From Zarea fungicola (lineage: Eukaryota; Ascomycota; Sordariomycetes; Hypocreales; Cordycipitaceae): a stretch of DNA of 64,000 nt. Under the pieces are notes generated by a model, which saw only the letters and a list, made by a program, of their open reading frames with translations, made no database searches and was not told the DNA's origin. A program made the translations under genes and the position numbers. Positions 1-10,537 of the stretch are shown piece after piece. The first letter of the stretch is position 1. Each line of letters starts with the position of its first letter. Where the stretch lies: positions 132,284 through 196,283 of the forward strand of contig FWCC01000141.1 in assembly GCA_900169235.1 (NCBI GenBank). Direction: 5' to 3'.

Positions 1-1
1 G

Positions 2-376
2 CTGCCCACAACGTTGCCCGGCGTAAAGCGCCTGTACCTGTCTCTGTTTGGATTTTGGTGGCAAGACCTTCAGCTACGTGCTGCTGGCAGGCGGTCGAGA
101 GAAATGTACAACGCGACAGAGTCTCTTTTGAGTACGATTATAAGTAGCGCCTTGCAGCAACAGTCCCTGGACGACTGCAGAATTTCTCTACCAGTTAGCA
201 TATATCGGCCCTGGGCATTGGAAGCCATCGACAACACTGAGTTGCGGAGTGAAGCCCTGGAGGAAGCTCCTCCATCATTGTGGCGTCGTCTCCCCGACGA
301 TGCTGCGCTGAGCGGCTACTGGGTGCAAAGCGGCGTTCAAGACTTGCCAAAGGAACAGAAATTTGGTAATTACTGA
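2..376 (+). CDS. possible 3' end of a gene entering from the left edge
   Basis: The frame is open from the first bases of the window to a stop at 374-376, giving about 124 residues with no internal stop. It carries no family I recognise, no signal peptide and no membrane segment. Its composition (balanced, with scattered Trp and acidic residues) is compatible with the C-terminus of a globular protein or a regulator. There is no in-frame ATG at the left end, so if real it is truncated by the window. It would be convergent with the LysM gene that ends at 541. It could equally be a chance frame. Confidence 0.3.
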   Translation: MPTTLPGVKRLYLSLFGFWWQDLQLRAAGRRSREMYNATESLLSTIISSALQQQSLDDCRISLPVSIYRPWALEAIDNTELRSEALEEAPPSLWRRLPDDAALSGYWVQSGVQDLPKEQKFGNY

Positions 377-540
377 TGAATTCCGACTGATTTACGCTCA
401 ATGCGATATACACAATCTACAAACAATTCCGACTGATTTAAATTCGATGCGATATACATTTTCAAATCTAGAGAGCAATCTAATGAAACGGTCAATTTCA
501 ATATGTCATCTCAAAACACAAACTACTGGATGGCTACTCT

Positions 541-2404
541 CTAAGTTGGCACTGGCGCACCACTCGAAATGGTCGTCACTGGCCCTGTGACGCCAATGCA
601 GTAGTAGTAGTTCAACCACAGACCGCCGCAGTCTGCTCCAACAGCAGGGTTCCATTTCAAAAAGTCACTATGAAAGGTTAGACACCAAGTCACACTCATG
701 TTACACTCAGGGCAGCATAGGCGTATTATCAAAACTTACGCAGAGTCTATCTTGGCGGCATTGGTAATGGACCAGCAGCCGTCTCCGTCTTGGGCCAGAT
801 AGAATCTATGGCAATTGGCAATCATGCCAGCCTGCTCCAGCTTTTAGCAAAAGTTATTCCGAGTACGTATCATACTGTACACTTACCTGAACGGGTGATG
901 GTGTCGAAGTCGGAACGCCAGTTGAGGTCGTCGTAGCCTTTGTCGATGTTGTCGACGTAGGCGTTGTGGTTTGACCGGCCGTACTGGTTCCCGAACTGCT
1001 CGTCGTCGTCGGATCCGGCCCTCCCGTTGTAGGAATCGGCCGTGTGCGAGTCGTAGGTGTCCCGGGTACACCCACACAGTACCAGGCGCCATCGACGATG
1101 CTCTCGCAGTTTTTGCCAACACTTGGGTTCCACTTGAGGAAGTCGCTTTGCGAAAAGACGTCAAAAATGGCGACAATCTCATCGCAGGACTCCCCATCGC
1201 GCTGGTACCAGTGCGAGCAGGACCCGTCCTGACCAGCAGGGATGCTCGTCGGACGCACAGAGGCAGTGGACGGCAGGGCAGTCACACCATCAGGGCCGAC
1301 AATACAGTACCAGTATCCTGCCCACAGCCCGTCGCAGTTGCCACTGAGCCCAGGATTGAGCTTGAGGAATTTTTCTTGAGTCAAGACATTTCCGTCAATG
1401 ATTTGTCGACAAGTGTCGCTCTATCAGGCAACATGTGAGCTCCAATTCTTCGGGACAGATAAAACTACTGGACTATTTCCACTTACAGATTTAGCCTGGT
1501 ACCAGTCCTGGCATCCAGAAATGGCACTGTTAATTGTAGGAGAAGCAACAAACGTGCTGTTCACAGCGGGGAAAGTCGACGGCGTGTACGACCCCGTCAA
1601 CGTCGGTACCGTCGCTGGAGCATCCGTGGTTGTCCACTCAAAGCTGACGGTGACATTCTGCACTCTGGTGCTGACGCAAACCCACCAGCCATCGAAAAGG
1701 CCAGTACAGTCGTCTCCGAGTACAGGATTCCACTTGATCCTACAATGTGATTCAACGTGTTAGTGTTGTATTCTTCCTGCAACTCTGACCCGACAATGGT
1801 GCAAGCAAGGGACAGCCACTCACAAATCTTCTCTAGTCAACCAAGAGTGACTTGAGACGATGCGCTCACAGCTATCGACTGCCGTGGGCAGATACCAGTC
1901 GTCGCAATTGGCAGGTTGTCCCGGCTGTGTTCGCTGCGGCGGGAAATTGCTCTCCACTGTTGTCGCCGTAATGTTCCAGTCCGTTACCGGATGACGTGTA
2001 GAGTAAGGCGTTGATGAGGTCGACGTCGATGTCGTCGTCGTTGATGAGCTTGATGTTTTGGTGCTCGTGCTTGATGTCGTTGTTGAGCTTGTCGTCTTGG
2101 TCGACGTCGACGTGGGCATGGGCCCAACACCGACACAGTACGAGTACCCAACCCAGAAATTGGTCTTGCAGTCGTCCTTGACATCGGGATTCCACTTGTA
2201 AAAGTTTGCCTCTGTGATTTTGTACTTTTGCGCAATCGACCAGCACGAGTCACCAGAGCCATCCTTGACTGTGTGAAACGCATTGCAGTTTATCGCAATG
2301 TTGGGCATAGTTGGTCCCGATGGCTTGGGGTCCTGTGCCATTACACTTGCAGCAGCACAGAGCAGTGCGCTCACAAGGATGCCGACGTTTAGTCGTGAAT
2401 GCAT
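541..2404 (-). CDS. secreted protein with five LysM domains
   Basis: Five exons (minus): 1824-2404, 1487-1739, 887-1420, 740-840, 541-667, giving 531 residues. The start is the ATG at 2404, directly followed by a signal peptide of about 20 residues. Five LysM-type modules are visible near residues 40-93, 178-225, 270-318, 331-380 and 462-515. Each has the fungal pattern of a Cys-anchored N-part, a [KL]xNP turn (KWNPDV, KWNPVL, KLNPGL, KWNPSV, KWNPAV) and a closing W/Y-Y-C. Ser/Thr-rich linkers follow modules 1 and 4. LysM modules bind chitin or other N-acetylglucosamine polymers. Fungal proteins of this type either hide hyphal chitin from hosts or accompany subgroup-C chitinases. The divergent neighbour is such a chitinase, which favours a cell-wall role. 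All introns are 45-85 nt with good donors; several interrupt LysM modules. Confidence 0.9.
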
Positions 2405-3527
2405 TTTGGCGGTATTGTACTGCTGCACTAAGTCAGAGAGGCTATCTTGTCTGGAGATTTCTCTCTTGGAAGACAAAATCTCAAGATTGGCAAATTCTCT
2501 CACCTAGTGTACTCAGTCCAAGGTTGAGTGAATGAATGGAGTAGATACCACACAAGTGGCTGCAGCGACACGGCGATGGTTCGAGGCGACTGTCCGAGGC
2601 GACAGGGATCCCAGCTTCAAGTCCAAAAACACGAATAGTCATGCGGCCCCAAAAGTCTCCGAATATTAATGAATTATACATCCAAATGAAAAACCTGAAT
2701 AGGTTTTCGCAGCATTGCAAATTTCGGCCATTTCCATATCAGAATTTGGCCGGTGGCCAAGGCCAACTGACTGTGGGCTCCCCGGAGCCTGTTCGGCAAG
2801 CTTCCAACAACGCTTGGCCAAATCCCGAGAATCCACAGGACAAATTGTAAAAACCAGCTGAGATTCGCTGCAGGCCTGAATAAACGAACGGAGACTTTCA
2901 GACATTGAAAATTTGCAGTGGAAGCAACCCACCTCTCCTACAGTGCAGCGACACTGTGCTGTGTATCCTCAGTCATTAATTAGTTAACTAGTGCATTTAC
3001 ATCCCCTGCATATGCCCCCAAGCGGTAGATGCCGACGACCTAATCAAAAACTTACCCAACTTTATTTCTTGGCACTGCTGTGCCTGTCGATCACTGCCGA
3101 GGTTGGGGGCTGCCGGCGCTGGAACCTGTCACGGCGCTGTAGGGCAGAGCTCTCAGCCTCACTGTTTCTTGCCTCATTCCTTCTTTGCTAGACTATCCGT
3201 TTCGACTATACCGGTTCATGGTTGGCTCTTTCAATGCCGGATGTTGCGGACGTTTCAACCCCCCACAATTCTGCTTACATGCATCTACCGTGGATCGTGA
3301 CGAGGCTGTTCGTTCAGTAGCACAGTAGCCGGAGGAGTCGCCAAGAAACTGTACTGACACGCCCCGAGGCGTGCAAAGTATTTTGAATCAGAAGTTGTCG
3401 ACGACTCAATGCCGCCCTCTTCCCATCATTCTGGTTTTGAGCATGCTGTTGTTTCCTCTTCATTTAGATTGAAGAAAAAAAACATCAGAGCCGTCTCTTC
3501 CCAAGAAGAATCGAGCACATTGCGGCA
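2405..3527. promoter_or_regulatory. shared divergent intergenic region, LysM gene / chitinase gene
   Basis: About 1.1 kb lies between two divergent starts and contains no convincing coding frame. Being head-to-head, the LysM and chitinase genes probably share regulatory sequence. Short purine tracts occur just before the chitinase start (about 3470-3485). No specific operator could be identified by eye. Confidence 0.5.
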
Positions 3528-5579
3528 ATGAAAACTTCAGTTGGGTCAATTGCCATTCTGGCCCTGGTCGCCGTGGCCGACCTGGCCATCGCGGCCACCA
3601 ACGATACCCAGTCAGATGCCACAAACCGTGCGCGCTACAGACAAATGCTGGCTGCAGACAAAGAAGGCGGTTTTGTCTCGATAGCCGCGGCAGACCCTGA
3701 CTACACTTGCTCCAAGACGAAGAAGTGCGAAAAAGGTTGCTGTGGTTCCATGTAAGTGAAGCCCACCATTCTCACTATGTGAACAACCTACATGCTTGGG
3801 TTCGCCGGATTCAAATTAATGCGTCATCATTCTATAGTGATCCCACGAATGGCGTTGGTGTCTGCGGCCTGGGCCCAAAATTCTGCGGTGCCGGCTGCGT
3901 CTCTGACTGCAACCGCAAAGGTGAATGCGACCCGGGTTGGGGTCCTGGCTGGTCAGATGCCGATGTATGCCCCCTGAACGTCTGCTGCTCCGAGTTTGGC
4001 TTCTGCGGCACTACCCCAGACTTTTGCAAAGGGAAAACGGTTCCTTCACCACAATGCGGAGGCAAGAGCGCCGAAAAGAGGCTGATCGGATATTATGAGG
4101 GCTGGAACGTTCACCAGCGGCCATGCGGCAGTAAGTAGCAACTAGGCACCAAACAAGCCCTTCTCAATTTACAGAGCTGTAAAGGAAAGACAACTAATAA
4201 ATCGACTCAGCGATGAAGCCTGACGACATTCCTCTGGGCTGGTACACGCACATCAATTTTGCCTTTGCCCTCGTCAATCCCAAGACATTCCACATTGACC
4301 CAATGGATGCGGACACGGCCACACTGTACGATCAAGTCACAGGCTTAAAGCGCCGTCAGACTGGCTTGGAAGTTTGGATTGGTTAGTTTCAGTAACAAAA
4401 AAAAACTCGCACCGTGGACTCCTCTAACCTTGACTGTAGCCGTGGGTGGATGGGCCATGAATGATCCTGGCCCGTATCGCACTGCCTTCTCGGACATGGC
4501 CAAGTCTACGCAGAACCAGGACGCCTTTTTCGAGTCGCTCATCACATTTATGCAGCGCCATAATTTTGATGGTGTTGACCTGGACTGGGAGTATCCAGTG
4601 GCAGACGATCGCGGCGGCATCAAGGCCGACTTCCAAAACTACGTCACCATGATTTCTCGTCTGCGGCAGCGACTGAACCAAACAGGAAGAAAATACGGCA
4701 TCACCCTGACTCTGGTATGGAGATTAATTCTTTACCGTAATTTCATGATGAAAATTTATGCTGACGAAAGTGTAAATAGCCGGCGTCCTACTGGTACCTT
4801 CGTGGATTTGACATTGCCCAGTTAGAGCCTCACATTGATTGGTTCAATGTCATGACATATGACATTCGTAAGTAACCTAACATAAAACCACACCAAATTT
4901 CGTTGAATTACCCACTCATCATGTTTACTTCCTTCCTCTAGACGGCGTTTGGGATTCCACAGTCCACTCCATTGGCCCGTACGCATTCGCACATACCAAC
5001 CTGACTGAGATTGAGAGCGGTCTCAATCTTTTATGGCGCAACAACATCAATCCAGAGAGAGTCGTCATGGGCCTAGGCTTCTACGGTCGCAGCTTCACCA
5101 TGAAGGATCCAAAGTGCATGAGCGCAGGGTGCCCGTTCAAAGACGGCGCCAAGGGAGGCGACTGCACCGGTACACCGGGCGTGCTCTCCGCCGCTGAAAT
5201 CAGCAAAATCATCAAAAACGGCGCCAAGGTGACTTTTGACAAAGAGGCTGCTGTCAAGATTGTAACTTGGGACTCGGATCAGTGGGTCAGCTGGGACGAC
5301 GAGGAGACGCTCAAGTTGAAGATGGCGTATGCCAACCAGCGATGTCTTGGAGGGTATGTCTCCATTCTTTTTTTTTTCTTTTTTTTTCTTTTAATCAACT
5401 TGCTAACTACGTTGTTTCATTATAGAACTATGGTTTGGGCCATTGATTTGGACGATGGTACACTTCTCAAGTCCTTGACGGATGGCATGGATAGGAAAAA
5501 GTCATGGATCAACTCCATACCAAAATACCCGCTCCCTGACCTTGATTCTGACAGGAGCCAGAAAAAGGACGAGCTATAA
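3528..5579 (+). CDS. secreted GH18 chitinase with CBM18 chitin-binding module and C-terminal KDEL
   Basis: Seven exons: 3528-3751, 3838-4130, 4211-4381, 4440-4714, 4780-4867, 4942-5353, 5426-5579; 538 residues. A signal peptide (residues 1 to about 22) is followed by a Cys-rich CBM18/hevein-like module (about 77-130). The GH18 domain (about 143-500) has the catalytic motif [10 protein letters not shown] (about 274-283) with the proton-donor Glu, and the later motif MTYDIHG. The order CBM18-GH18 and the domain sequence resemble fungal class V subgroup C (killer-toxin-like) chitinases. These hydrolyse chitin and are often encoded next to LysM genes, as here. Unlike the longest members there is no LysM inside this protein and little after GH18. 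The last four residues are KDEL, an endoplasmic-reticulum retrieval signal that is unexpected on an exported enzyme. Confidence 0.92.
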
Positions 5580-6068
5580 CTCTGTTCATTACAGTCGGCA
5601 TCTAGATTGATAAATAAAACTTGAATTTTCTGTCATCTTTAATCGCGCGCAAGTAGTGCAGTCTTGGTTAACTAGAGTGGTGCAAGTGCCCTAGCCTAAC
5701 ATGCTCTTGTCTTGCTCTGTAATTTGTTCAATTCGCATGTTCCCTTATATTTTTCGTTTCGTCCTTCATTTTATTTCTCTATCGAGTTTTTTCTATTTTA
5801 TTTATTCACTTTCCTTGTACCAAAATCTGTTACTTTGAAGTGGTCATGTCACCAGCCATCGCGCACAGCCGAGCTTTTGCTGACAACATGCTGTGAGCCC
5901 TCGTGTAAGGCTGTACTTTTACCAACTCACAAAACCACAGTCGCAATTTTTTTGCTTATGCAAGATGAATTACAATGACACTACAAATTTTTAAATAATT
6001 CAATGTCAATTTAGCCTGTCTACTATGCCATGTTCATAGAAGCTGCTGCAGTCCTGGTGAACCAAGAT
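5580..6068. other. convergent 3' intergenic region
   Basis: AT- and T-rich sequence between two convergent genes. It must hold both 3' untranslated regions; an AATAAA-like element (aataaaactt) lies near 5612. No coding sequence recognised. Confidence 0.6.
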
Positions 6069-7410
6069 CTATTTCTTGCAAGTAGAATCAGGGTCCTTCT
6101 TCCTGTCCTTGTCAAATGTGTCCTTGACAACACTACCAACAGCGCCGAGAAGCTTTTTGAATCCTGTTTTCGGCGCATTATACAGAGTTTTAAGTCCTTT
6201 AGCATCCTCCCTGGTTGGTTTGAAAACGGGATCAATGTCCTTGCCGCCCTTCTCCTGCAGCAGGATCTTTGTGCCCGCCTTTGCGCCGCAATCACTTGGG
6301 TCTATGAATGGATTAGATACCACGATAAGAAATACATTCAGTGCCGCAACAAGGCATTCAGGTCATGCTGACACTTACACATCATAATGGACGAATAATC
6401 GGGCGTCTTCCGAACAGTGTCCCACTTGGCGTGTTCAATGGGGAGGTAATCATGAGCGCTGAATTCATAATCCAGAGCAATAGAACGCTTGGTGCAGAGC
6501 TGTTCCTTGTGCTTGGCTCTTTCCCAGGCTTCTATTTTCGTATTGGCGTCGACGCGGGCGACTGCGGCATCGTAGTCCAAAAGGTTTGCACAGTTCCAGT
6601 TTCCTTCGCCAAAGAACACCTTGTCTCGAGAAACGCTCGAATAGTCAGCCGACCAAAAGGTGGGATTTTGGTGTTCGTGAAAAAGACCCCAAGCGTGCTA
6701 AATCAAGGGGAAAAAAAAGTAAGAAATGTCAGTACAGTCGCGAAGAGTTTTCTTGCCAAAGGAAAAATGTTGGAGCTTACCCCCATCTCATGCGCATAGT
6801 TGGAAACAACATTCTTCATGCCCATGGTGAGCAGATTGGAAAGGACCATGCTGGAACCCGCCTCGTTCGGCCTGGGATCTTCGCTGGTGCGAATGGCCTG
6901 GCCAGGCGACGTGGCCATCTTGCGCACGCCTTCACCGGCATAGCTGATCAGAAGGTAGTCGTTGCGGCGGGCACTCTTGCACCAATCGTTGTCTTTGAAC
7001 TCGAAATTAAAGTATCCGTCCTTGTTCACGACGCCGACGGCTTCCCAGAGTTTCTTGGCTGCAGTGAGATCATCTGAGAGAATCTCCTCCGTCGTCTTGC
7101 TAGCACCTTTGTACTGGTGCGACTTGTCCTCGAAGCACGCTGGGATGTTGGCTTTATCCCACAGCTTATACACAAAGTCCTTGGTCGGCTCGTTGGGATT
7201 GCCTATCCAGCGCTTGCCAAGATAGCCGGCGCGACCAGTCGAGTTTGAGCCGTAGTCACTGACGCCAGAAATAGAGCTTGCGGCTCGTGGAAACAATGTT
7301 TGGCTGTCGTTGGCTGCGTGCGCGGAAAGAGATGCTTCCCAAGCACGACTGCCTGCCTGCACGAAAGCTGCGTGCGACACGACCAGCAGCAATACGTCTT
7401 GAAATTTCAT
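6069..7410 (-). CDS. secreted zinc metalloprotease of the metzincin (astacin-like) type
   Basis: Three exons (minus): 6781-7410, 6379-6697, 6069-6301; 393 residues. The start at 7410 is the ATG leading straight into a hydrophobic signal peptide of about 16-18 residues; no upstream ATG is in frame. Joining exons 1 and 2 creates HEMGHAWGLFHE at residues 207-218. This matches the metzincin zinc site HExxHxxGxxHE (three His ligands, catalytic Glu), as in astacin-like peptidases. The C-terminal third is Lys-rich with few recognisable features. It probably cleaves proteins outside the cell. Its position between the chitinase and the SGNH hydrolase gene suggests it belongs to the same secreted programme. 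The exact peptidase family could not be settled by eye. Confidence 0.82.
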
Positions 7411-8197
7411 GGCCAAAATTGTATTATCGCCCGTAAAAATTGCAAAATGAAAAATGCTGTGAGCTTGATGCTACAGTTGACTATTGCAAAAGTCCTTGGG
7501 AAATGTCACTGATCAAGTCGCAAAGCCATGTTGCGCTCTGCAAATTTGCTGGACGGAAAGCCTCGGGAGGGCGTGTACGGACAAAGGTGTGCGTGCAGCA
7601 ATACACTACCGAGATTAAATTTAAGAATTCACAGCCTGAAAATATATTGAATAGTATAAAGCCAAGATCCCTGACCTGTTCTGCTTACGGATCGGGCCCT
7701 TCCTCTTGTGGCACCGGCCCGGCAGCCTCACTGTGATGGACGCCCAGCTCCTGCAGGCGCAGATATACTAGAAACAACCATGTTATCAAGCTAATTATGA
7801 CTCGCGCTAGTGAGAAATATCGCCTGATGAAGTCCACAATCTTCAATCACATGGTTCCTGCACCCGGCATTGCTGGAGACGAGGCTCGCACTGTGTATTA
7901 GTGGCTTGGCTGTGGGCTCGATCGTCATGATACCGAGAAGAGTAGATGCCGGCAGCTAAGCAGCAAAGCGCCAAGGTCGCTCTACGATAATAATGTGCAA
8001 GTTGCGGAAATTATTATTGAAGCCCAAGTCGGAAGTTATTTGTCATTCCCACGGCTGCTTCCGGTACGTGCTCCCAAGCTCCAAACTAACTCTCGTACCC
8101 AGACCAGCCAATTCTTGTGCATGACTTTCCCTCCACTTTCTTGTCATTGACTTTTGCAGAGTTCTGCGCTGAGACTTGCTCTTTATGATATTTGATC
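7411..8197. promoter_or_regulatory. shared divergent intergenic region, metalloprotease / SGNH hydrolase
   Basis: Nearly 790 bp between divergent start codons without a supported gene. An AT-rich element with TATAAA lies at about 7655-7660. A pyrimidine-rich stretch precedes the SGNH start. The head-to-head arrangement repeats that of the LysM/chitinase pair. Confidence 0.45.
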
Positions 8198-10412
8198 ATG
8201 TTTCTCAAGATGCGCAGCGATCAACGGCAACAGGTGCAGACAAAGACTTTGATCTTTGCCCTGGGCAGTCTGGCTTGCCAGATCTGTTCTGCTCATGTCA
8301 TCCCACCATACAATGAAAGCACACTCCCGCAGTCTTTCATCGAAAACAGCCTTGTGAGCCGCAAAGATGCCGACCCAACCTCATTTGGCTGGGTTCGTCG
8401 CTTTGCCGCAATTGGCGACAGTTACACATCGGGAACTGGCTCTGGGTTGCAGCTCGGAGGCCTATTCCACAACCTTGGCGACTGGTGGTGCTCCCGTTAT
8501 GACATGTCATATCCTATGATTATCAAACATGAGCTGGGTTCTGGCATGGAAGATTTTCAGTATACAGCCTGCCATGGTGACCAGATTCCGGCAATCTATA
8601 ACCAGGCGAAAGCGCTCAAGGGAGACATTGACCTGCTTACCCTGACGGCCGGGGGCAACGACCTCTGTCTTGCAGACATTATCAAGAACTGCGTCATCTT
8701 GCCATTCTATGGCGAAAAGTCGTGCGACGAGATCCTCAGCAAGGCCCAGGACAATCTTGACAAGATTGTCGCCGACGGCATAAAGCAGCTCCTGGAAGCG
8801 CTCAACGACAAGATGGCCAAAGACGGCATTGTCGTCTACAGCAGCTACGCCCAATTCTTCAACACGGCAAACGAAGATTGCGCGACAAAACAGATCTGGG
8901 CACTTGCACCTTGGGTCGCCTACATTTGGGACAACTTGCAACAGCCACTCACCATGACTGTGGATCGCCGAAAGAAATTCAACAAGCTGACTGTCGGGTT
9001 GAATGACCTCATTCGCAAAACAGTCAATGACAACAAAGACAAAGTAAAGTACAACCTGGGCTTCTCTAGCTGGGATGTATGGCCCACTGAGAGTGTCAGT
9101 GGGCAAATGTGCGACCCTGCATCGACAGGTGTCTATCCCGATCCAAAACAGCCGGACTTGCAATTCTTCAAGCCAGACACCCGCAATACCTGGTTCAAGC
9201 TGCCGGGAAAGAAGCGCTCTGAGGACGGCGGAGCTATGGATGACGACGAAATCACATTGCCGGTGCCCCGTGATGACGAAGCTTTTGCACCATTGACCAA
9301 GGAAGAGACGGACTATCTCAAGACTGTCCTTCCAGAGCCTCCAAAGCAGGATCTAGATTCCAATGGAATTGATCGTTCAATCTACAAGTCATCTCTCTGG
9401 AACACGGCCAATCCACTAGCCGTTGTGCGCAAGAAGCTAGACGCAAGAGCCCCGACCCCTCCAGGCTGTCCTGGTGATCCCTGGCCATTTCTGCCCAATC
9501 TAGGCAAATTCCTTCCCGACTTTTTCGGTCGCATCTTCCACCCCAACGAGGCGGGCCACAACACCATGGCGTCCTTTACCGTCGCCAAGATCATCGACAT
9601 GCGCGCCAAGGTGCTCGGCGTGAGCCCCGAGGTGTGCAAGCTCACCGACGAGTTCACGTGCTGGCAAAAGACGGGCAGCAAGGGGTACGCCACGGCCAAC
9701 ACCCTCGACGAGACGTACAAGAAGTTCTGCGAGGAGCTCGAGCCCCCGGGCAAGGATGTCTACGGCTGGACCAAGGAGCGGTCCTTCTATGAGGGCACCC
9801 CCGACGAGCACTCGTACAAGCTGTCGCTCGAGGTGCCCGCGCAGACATATGACAAGAAGCAGTGCCTCGAGTCAATGGAGCGCATCATTCACGGGTGCGA
9901 TGGCAACGACCCGGAGAACCCCATGAACTGGAAGTTTGGCGGCAAGTGGAAGAGGGATGAGTACACGTACTCGGTCAATATTAAGCGCACCAATCGACCG
10001 TTTCCAGTGCCCAAGGAGGCAGATGGTTGGTGCAAGGGCAAATACAAGTTTTTATTCAGTGATTTCGAGATTTATGGTAAGTTCTTTTCCTTTTCCTTTT
10101 TTTTCTCTTTCTTTTCTATTTTATGTTTTTATATTCATGCTGTTATTTGCTTACCATGCCACTTTCACAGGCAAAGGATGGGAGTCCTCGGACAAAGGCG
10201 ACACACTCTACTCAAAGTCGGTCGACTGCCTCGGTCATGGCGTCACCAAGTTCAATTTTGAATACTTTGATGAGCCCGACAAAGACGGCTATGAGTGGAA
10301 GTCGACATTCCGCACTCCTGTGTTTGTCAGCAATAGATGCTACCGGAACAACAAGGTGGTGTTTGGCGCGGGCGGGTTTACACATGGGTGCACAGGTGAT
10401 TCTGGGGCATAG
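8198..10412 (+). CDS. secreted SGNH/GDSL-type hydrolase with additional C-terminal domain
   Basis: Two exons, 8198-10076 and 10171-10412; 706 residues. The ATG at 8198 precedes an N-terminal hydrophobic stretch (about 16-32) consistent with secretion; an ATG at 8210 is a possible alternative. The SGNH hydrolase signature is clear: block I AIGDSYTSG with nucleophile Ser near 75, block III GGND near 151-154, and block V HPNEAGH near 448 supplying the catalytic His. Such enzymes act as esterases, lipases or carbohydrate deacetylases. Residues after about 480 form a separate Cys-containing region (motif NPMNWKFGG) that I have loosely seen attached to other fungal secreted enzymes but cannot name. 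The domain is much longer than a plain GDSL esterase (200-300 residues). It is adjacent to the chitinase and protease genes, so a wall-polymer substrate is plausible but inferred. Confidence 0.85.
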
Positions 10413-10537
10413 GCGATGCTGACTAGATGAAAAGAAGCAAGTCCATATGTGATGCCGTTTCAATACATTATACTATTAAAATCAAGCGGGTAATAATACA
10501 TTTATACTCTGTATAGCGGTGCTTCCATATACTTCAG

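Noticed and set aside
8507..9163. 218-residue minus-strand frame inside the SGNH hydrolase gene
   Set aside because: Overlaps catalytic coding sequence on the plus strand and shows no recognisable family.
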